From assembly GCA_031281765.1 (NCBI GenBank), contig JAITEX010000157.1, forward strand, positions 1 through 5,864: 5,864 nt of DNA, read 5' to 3'. The position numbers and the translations under genes were made by a program. The notes below the pieces were generated by a model. It saw only the letters and a list, made by a program, of their open reading frames with translations. It had not been told where the DNA came from and ran no database searches. This document shows, piece after piece, positions 3,867 through 5,864 of this stretch. Positions within the stretch are counted from its first letter, which is position 1; each line of letters begins with the position of its first letter. Source of the stretch: Eubacteriales Family XIII. Incertae Sedis bacterium. GTDB lineage: Bacteria; Bacillota; Clostridia; Peptostreptococcales; Anaerovoracaceae.

Positions 3867-5864
3867 TTATGCAGACGCCTTTCCGCGGCCGAACGCCAGC
3901 TTCAGCGCCACCGCCTCGGCCGCAATCGCCGCTGCGTTGACAACGGACCATCCGTCCGCAAGCACCATATTCAGCCGGACGTCCTCCGTCAGGAAGAATA
4001 GTATCATGCCGATTGCCGCAAGCGCCGTACCCGCGATAAGCCACGGCATTTTGACGATGCGTTGCGCGCTCGCAGGGGTTTCGTCCTCACGGCGCGCAAA
4101 CGCCCTCGCGAGGAAGATGACGGCAAGGAGTACGCCAGCTGCGGCGACTATGAGGTTTGCGAGCGCCCACGCCCGGTAGCCGTCCGGCTTCGTCAACGGT
4201 ATGCCGCCGTCGGCTATGCTTCCGTCAGCGCCGCGCGCGCCGCCGAAGAGTACGGGGATGCCCTGCTGCTTTGCCGCCGCAATGATGCCGGGCAAAGCGG
4301 ATGCTTTCGGGGTGTCCGGCGTCTCTATCCGCGTATCGCTGCCTGCGCCGCTCAGAGGCGTCTCAGACGGTTCGATGTCGACGGCCGGATTCTCCGCTTG
4401 TTGCGGCGCGGCAACATCCGTACCGCCCGCGCCATTACCCGCGCCGCCCCCGGAACCGCCATTGTTACTTCCGCCGCTGTTCGCGTTGCCATTCCCGTTA
4501 CCGTTATTCCCGTTACCGCCATTCCCATTACTGCCATTCCCATTACCGCCATTCACGCTACCGTTATTCCCATTACCGCCATTCCCGTTACCGTTATTTC
4601 CGTTACCGCCATTCCCGTTACCGTTATTTTCGTTACCGCCATTCCCGGTGCTCCCATTGTTATCGCCGCCTGAGCCGCCATTGTTCCCGCCGCCGGAGCC
4701 GCCGTTATCACCGGCATTGCCGCTGCTGTCGCTATTCTTCACGTACAGGGCGGTCACGGTCACATTGGAGGTAACGCCCGTCCACGCGGACGCCGCCTTA
4801 TCCCAGCCCGTAAAGGTGTAGCCGCTGCGAGAAGGATTAGCCGGAGCTTGCGCGTCCCCTCTGTATTCTACTGCCTGTTTTTTCAAAGCAGTACCGTCAT
4901 AATCGCTGAATGTGACGATATAGGTATTTATACGGTAGTAGAGCTTCAACACAAGTTTTCCGTCGGCTGTCACCGTGCCGTTCAATTTCGCATCCGCATA
5001 TTTCGGGTCATGCCGATAGCCGATATAAACCCTTGGCACAGCCGATACTAACGAATCGATTTCCCCCGTATTGGTTTCGCTCATCCGCAGCCTTATCCCC
5101 GCAGAGCTGATCATATAATGCTGCACGACGTAATCCGCATACCTATCATCGGAAACCGTTACCTTTATTTGAACCGAAGCTCCGTCGGCTATCCGGAACG
5201 TCAGCGGGAATACGGCATCCTTTGCGGTCGTCTTTGCCTTGATAGCTGCAAGCTCATCGGCATCCGCTTCAATATTTGCGGGGACTACGGCAAGCCCTTT
5301 CGCGTCCGTCGCTACCGCTCCGGATTTTGTGATTGCTTCGTCCGCCGTTAAATCGGAAGCCGCGCTGAGGGCAATGCGGAAATCGTTCGCAAAGATGGTC
5401 CCGTCCACTGCCGGAGCTCCTGCGCTTCCCTTATCATAGACAGTTACGTCAACAGTGACCTCCGCCCCGTCCTCAATGGAGAATGTGAGCGGAAGAATGC
5501 AATTGTCCGTCGCCGCATTGATTGCGGCAAGCTCATCGACATCCGTCTTAATATTCGCGGGCAGTACGGCAACCCCGTTCTTGTCCTTCGCTACCGCGCC
5601 GGAATGCCTGACAGCCGCGGATTCAGTCAGCGCCTGCGCCGCTGCCACAGAGAGCCGGAAATCGTTCGCAAAGATGGTCCCGTTCGTGGCCGGATTACCG
5701 GCGCTCACCTTGTCGTAAACAATCACGTTCACAGTGACCGCCGCACCGTCCGCAATGGAGAATTTGAGCGGGAAAACGCCGTTGCCCGTCGCCGTGCGGA
5801 TAACGTAAAGTTGATAACTGTCTATATTGATATTCTGAGCGGATACGGGTATTCCCGACTTGTT
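3867..5864 (-). CDS. Repetitive cell-surface protein, C-terminal part, three-TM anchor (5' end outside window)
   Basis: The frame is open from the window edge to a TAA at 3867-3869, giving 665 visible residues; the true start and any signal peptide lie upstream, and the GTG at 5732 is inside a repeat. In order (fragment numbering): the end of one repeat (1-44), two full 93-residue repeats (45-137, 138-230) with a GTIFANDFR motif and a PLTF..I.DGA ending that looks like a beta-sandwich Ig-type fold, a start of a further diverged unit, a MucBP-like segment (about 244-311, with GTVTADGKLVLKLYY), an InlB B-type repeat (about 314-375, with VTFSDYDGT and GYTFTGWDKA), an Asn/Gly-rich linker (about 377-483), an acidic/Pro stalk, and three hydrophobic helices (about 565-590, 606-627, 639-659). 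FFLTEDV after helix 2 resembles an anchor I recall from gut Firmicutes surface proteins. There is no LPXTG motif. It is probably exported and membrane-anchored, with an adhesin or structural role inferred only. The sigma-factor gene follows after 8 nt, so both are probably co-transcribed. Confidence 0.88.
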   Translation of the reverse strand, partial: NKSGIPVSAQNINIDSYQLYVIRTATGNGVFPLKFSIADGAAVTVNVIVYDKVSAGNPATNGTIFANDFRLSVAAAQALTESAAVRHSGAVAKDKNGVAVLPANIKTDVDELAAINAATDNCILPLTFSIEDGAEVTVDVTVYDKGSAGAPAVDGTIFANDFRIALSAASDLTADEAITKSGAVATDAKGLAVVPANIEADADELAAIKAKTTAKDAVFPLTFRIADGASVQIKVTVSDDRYADYVVQHYMISSAGIRLRMSETNTGEIDSLVSAVPRVYIGYRHDPKYADAKLNGTVTADGKLVLKLYYRINTYIVTFSDYDGTALKKQAVEYRGDAQAPANPSRSGYTFTGWDKAASAWTGVTSNVTVTALYVKNSDSSGNAGDNGGSGGGNNGGSGGDNNGSTGNGGNENNGNGNGGNGNNGNGNGGNGNNGSVNGGNGNGSNGNGGNGNNGNGNGNANSGGSNNGGSGGGAGNGAGGTDVAAPQQAENPAVDIEPSETPLSGAGSDTRIETPDTPKASALPGIIAAAKQQGIPVLFGGARGADGSIADGGIPLTKPDGYRAWALANLIVAAAGVLLAVIFLARAFARREDETPASAQRIVKMPWLIAGTALAAIGMILFFLTEDVRLNMVLADGWSVVNAAAIAAEAVALKLAFGRGKASA
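4501..4650 (-). repeat. 30-bp minisatellite encoding Asn/Gly-rich linker
   Basis: Five 30-bp units in register (4501, 4531, 4561, 4591, 4621), most starting ccgttatt on the plus strand; the second is more diverged. Each encodes ten residues of the type GNGNGGNGNN. Weaker Gly/Asn/Ser-rich sequence flanks it from about 4422 to 4718. The encoded segment is a flexible spacer between the ligand-type domains and the membrane anchor. Confidence 0.85.
5175..5453 (-). repeat. 279-bp coding repeat, copy 2 (93-residue Ig-like unit)
   Basis: Second full unit, starting at VDVTVYDK and ending at IADGAS. It shares GTIFANDFR, SGAVA.D..G.AV.PANI and DELAAI with copy 1. After it only the first strand (VQIKVTVSDD) of another unit is recognisable before the MucBP-like region begins. 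Confidence 0.85.
5454..5732 (-). repeat. 279-bp coding repeat, copy 1 (93-residue Ig-like unit)
   Basis: This encodes residues from VNVIVYDK to the next ADG/EDGA..VT boundary. It is in register with the copy at 5175-5453 with a period of exactly 279 bp; the block cggaaatcgttcgcaaag near 5656 recurs near 5377. A further copy runs off the window above 5732. Confidence 0.85.

Noticed and set aside
3859..4044. Longer N terminus for the sigma factor
   Set aside because: It overlaps the surface-protein gene, and the extra Gly/Arg/Cys-rich residues look like an off-frame translation; the ATG at 3858 gives a normal sigma N terminus.
4501..4650. CRISPR-like array
   Set aside because: The 30-bp units are directly adjacent without unique spacers and keep the coding frame of the surface protein; this is a coding minisatellite.
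4062..4821. Plus-strand repetitive frames (Ile/Thr/Pro/Leu- or Arg/His/Tyr-rich)
   Set aside because: They are opposite-strand images of the Asn/Gly minisatellite and flanking anchor sequence.
5730..5732. GTG as the start of the surface protein
   Set aside because: The frame is open to the window edge and the upstream 44 codons match the end of the 93-residue repeat, so the gene begins outside the window.

Overview
The window looks like a piece of a fairly GC-rich Clostridia (Firmicutes/Bacillota) chromosome, probably a gut-type Oscillospiraceae/Lachnospiraceae-like organism. The pointers are an in-frame fusion of IspH to a four-domain ribosomal protein S1, an arrangement known from Clostridia, and a surface protein with MucBP/InlB-type repeats and a three-helix C-terminal membrane anchor of a kind I associate with gut Firmicutes. 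The genus cannot be fixed from this sequence. All convincing genes are on the minus strand; plus-strand open frames are shadows.

Layout in the direction of transcription (high to low coordinates). (1) 5864-3867: 3' part of a large repetitive surface protein, cut by the window edge, with 93-residue Ig-like repeats, a MucBP-like and an InlB-type repeat, an Asn/Gly-rich linker and three C-terminal TM helices. (2) 3858-2689: an ECF-type sigma factor fused to a TM helix and an extracytoplasmic Ig-like domain, starting 8 nt after the surface-protein stop. (3) 2688-2599: a short intergenic space with an extended -10 promoter. (4) 2598-2455: a 47-residue single-TM basic protein. (5) 2446-203: ispH-rpsA fusion, TTG start, again 8 nt after the previous stop. 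(6) 202-89: an in-frame remnant of the S1 acidic tail beyond an amber codon, then a rho-independent terminator at 31-55.

The surface protein and the membrane-tethered sigma factor look like one two-gene unit: an envelope protein and a possible envelope-responsive regulator. The second unit is housekeeping: isoprenoid precursor synthesis plus translation, preceded by a tiny membrane protein. Within the fusion, a perfect Shine-Dalgarno sequence sits exactly at the IspH/S1 junction, so free S1 may be made from the same message.

The main oddities are the TAG in the third copy of a 96-bp tail repeat, which removes the last 37 residues that are otherwise still open; the internal S1 start signals; and the sigma-TM-Ig architecture next to a surface protein.
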